Source: a virus
Length of the DNA stretch: 22,361 bases
Virus record (IMG/VR): IMGVR_UViG_3300021197_000117
Span: 1-22,361 of that record
Direction: 5' to 3' (one strand)
The notes below the pieces were generated by a model. The model did no database searches. It was not told the DNA's origin and saw only the letters and a program-made list of their open reading frames with translations. Each line of letters begins with the position of its first letter. Position 1 is the stretch's first letter. Made by a program: the position numbers and the translations under genes. Positions 22,263-22,361 of this stretch are shown one piece after another.

Positions 22263-22361
22263 TTTATTTGAAGCCCCGACCCAACCCTCGTAGTCGTTGT
22301 GCCACGTTGTAATGCGCTTTTGGATGTCGTGAAGGTGCTATTTACCCCCATCATCATGCCA

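Noticed and set aside
1-22361. tRNA genes, CRISPR arrays, insertion sequences, attachment sites
   Set aside because: None seen by eye; gaps between genes are too short for them, though a tRNA or repeat search tool was not available.

Overview
The window is a piece of a lytic, T7-like short-tailed phage genome (podovirus morphology inferred from gene content). The layout and the combination of genes (portal, scaffold, capsid, tail tube A and B homologues, internal virion proteins, T7-type endonuclease I, PhoH, MazG and a vitamin B12-dependent class II ribonucleotide reductase) resemble the marine roseophage SIO1 / cobavirus group (Zobellviridae) that infects Rhodobacteraceae. That placement comes from recalled family knowledge, not from a search. 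No integrase, repressor, terminase, receptor-binding tail fibre of usual size, RNA polymerase or DNA polymerase lies in the window; those genes, if present, are outside it.

Left arm, bases 1 to about 16220, all on the + strand: the virion and lysis genes. In order they are the portal 3' end, two small proteins, scaffold, major capsid protein, a terminator followed at once by a perfect-consensus sigma70 promoter, a probable jelly-roll decoration or fibre protein, tail tube A, a basic 111-residue protein, tail tube B, a small gp13-position protein, a gp14-like internal protein, a 21-codon micro-ORF, two giant ejection proteins (1470 and 932 residues, the second with a muralytic domain), and the lysis cassette. 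The cassette has an M15 endolysin, a single-pass coiled-coil membrane protein, a two-helix holin candidate, and a unimolecular spanin whose start is buried inside the holin gene. A basic 88-residue protein closes the arm before a strong terminator.

Right arm, about 16295 to 22361, all on the - strand and convergent with the left arm: DNA metabolism. Transcribed from the right edge leftwards it carries three very small or uncertain ORFs, a small helix-turn-helix protein, 5'-3' exonuclease, endonuclease I, an acidic 61-residue protein with a GTG start, MazG, a DUF1127 protein, class II ribonucleotide reductase, a gene-free gap with a 27-bp tandem repeat, glutaredoxin, a PD-(D/E)XK nuclease candidate, PhoH and DUF3310. 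Almost every junction is an ATGA, TAATG or short overlap, so the arm looks like one or two tightly coupled operons. The gap with the repeat is the only real break and is the best candidate for an internal regulatory site.

Functionally, endonuclease I and the exonuclease can degrade host DNA and process phage DNA. MazG and the B12-dependent reductase shape the nucleotide pool, and the glutaredoxin may re-reduce the reductase. The least expected items are the phage-borne DUF1127 protein between MazG and the reductase, the holin/u-spanin overlap, the tandem repeat, and several micro-ORFs with good ribosome binding sites. I see no tRNA, CRISPR array or insertion sequence.
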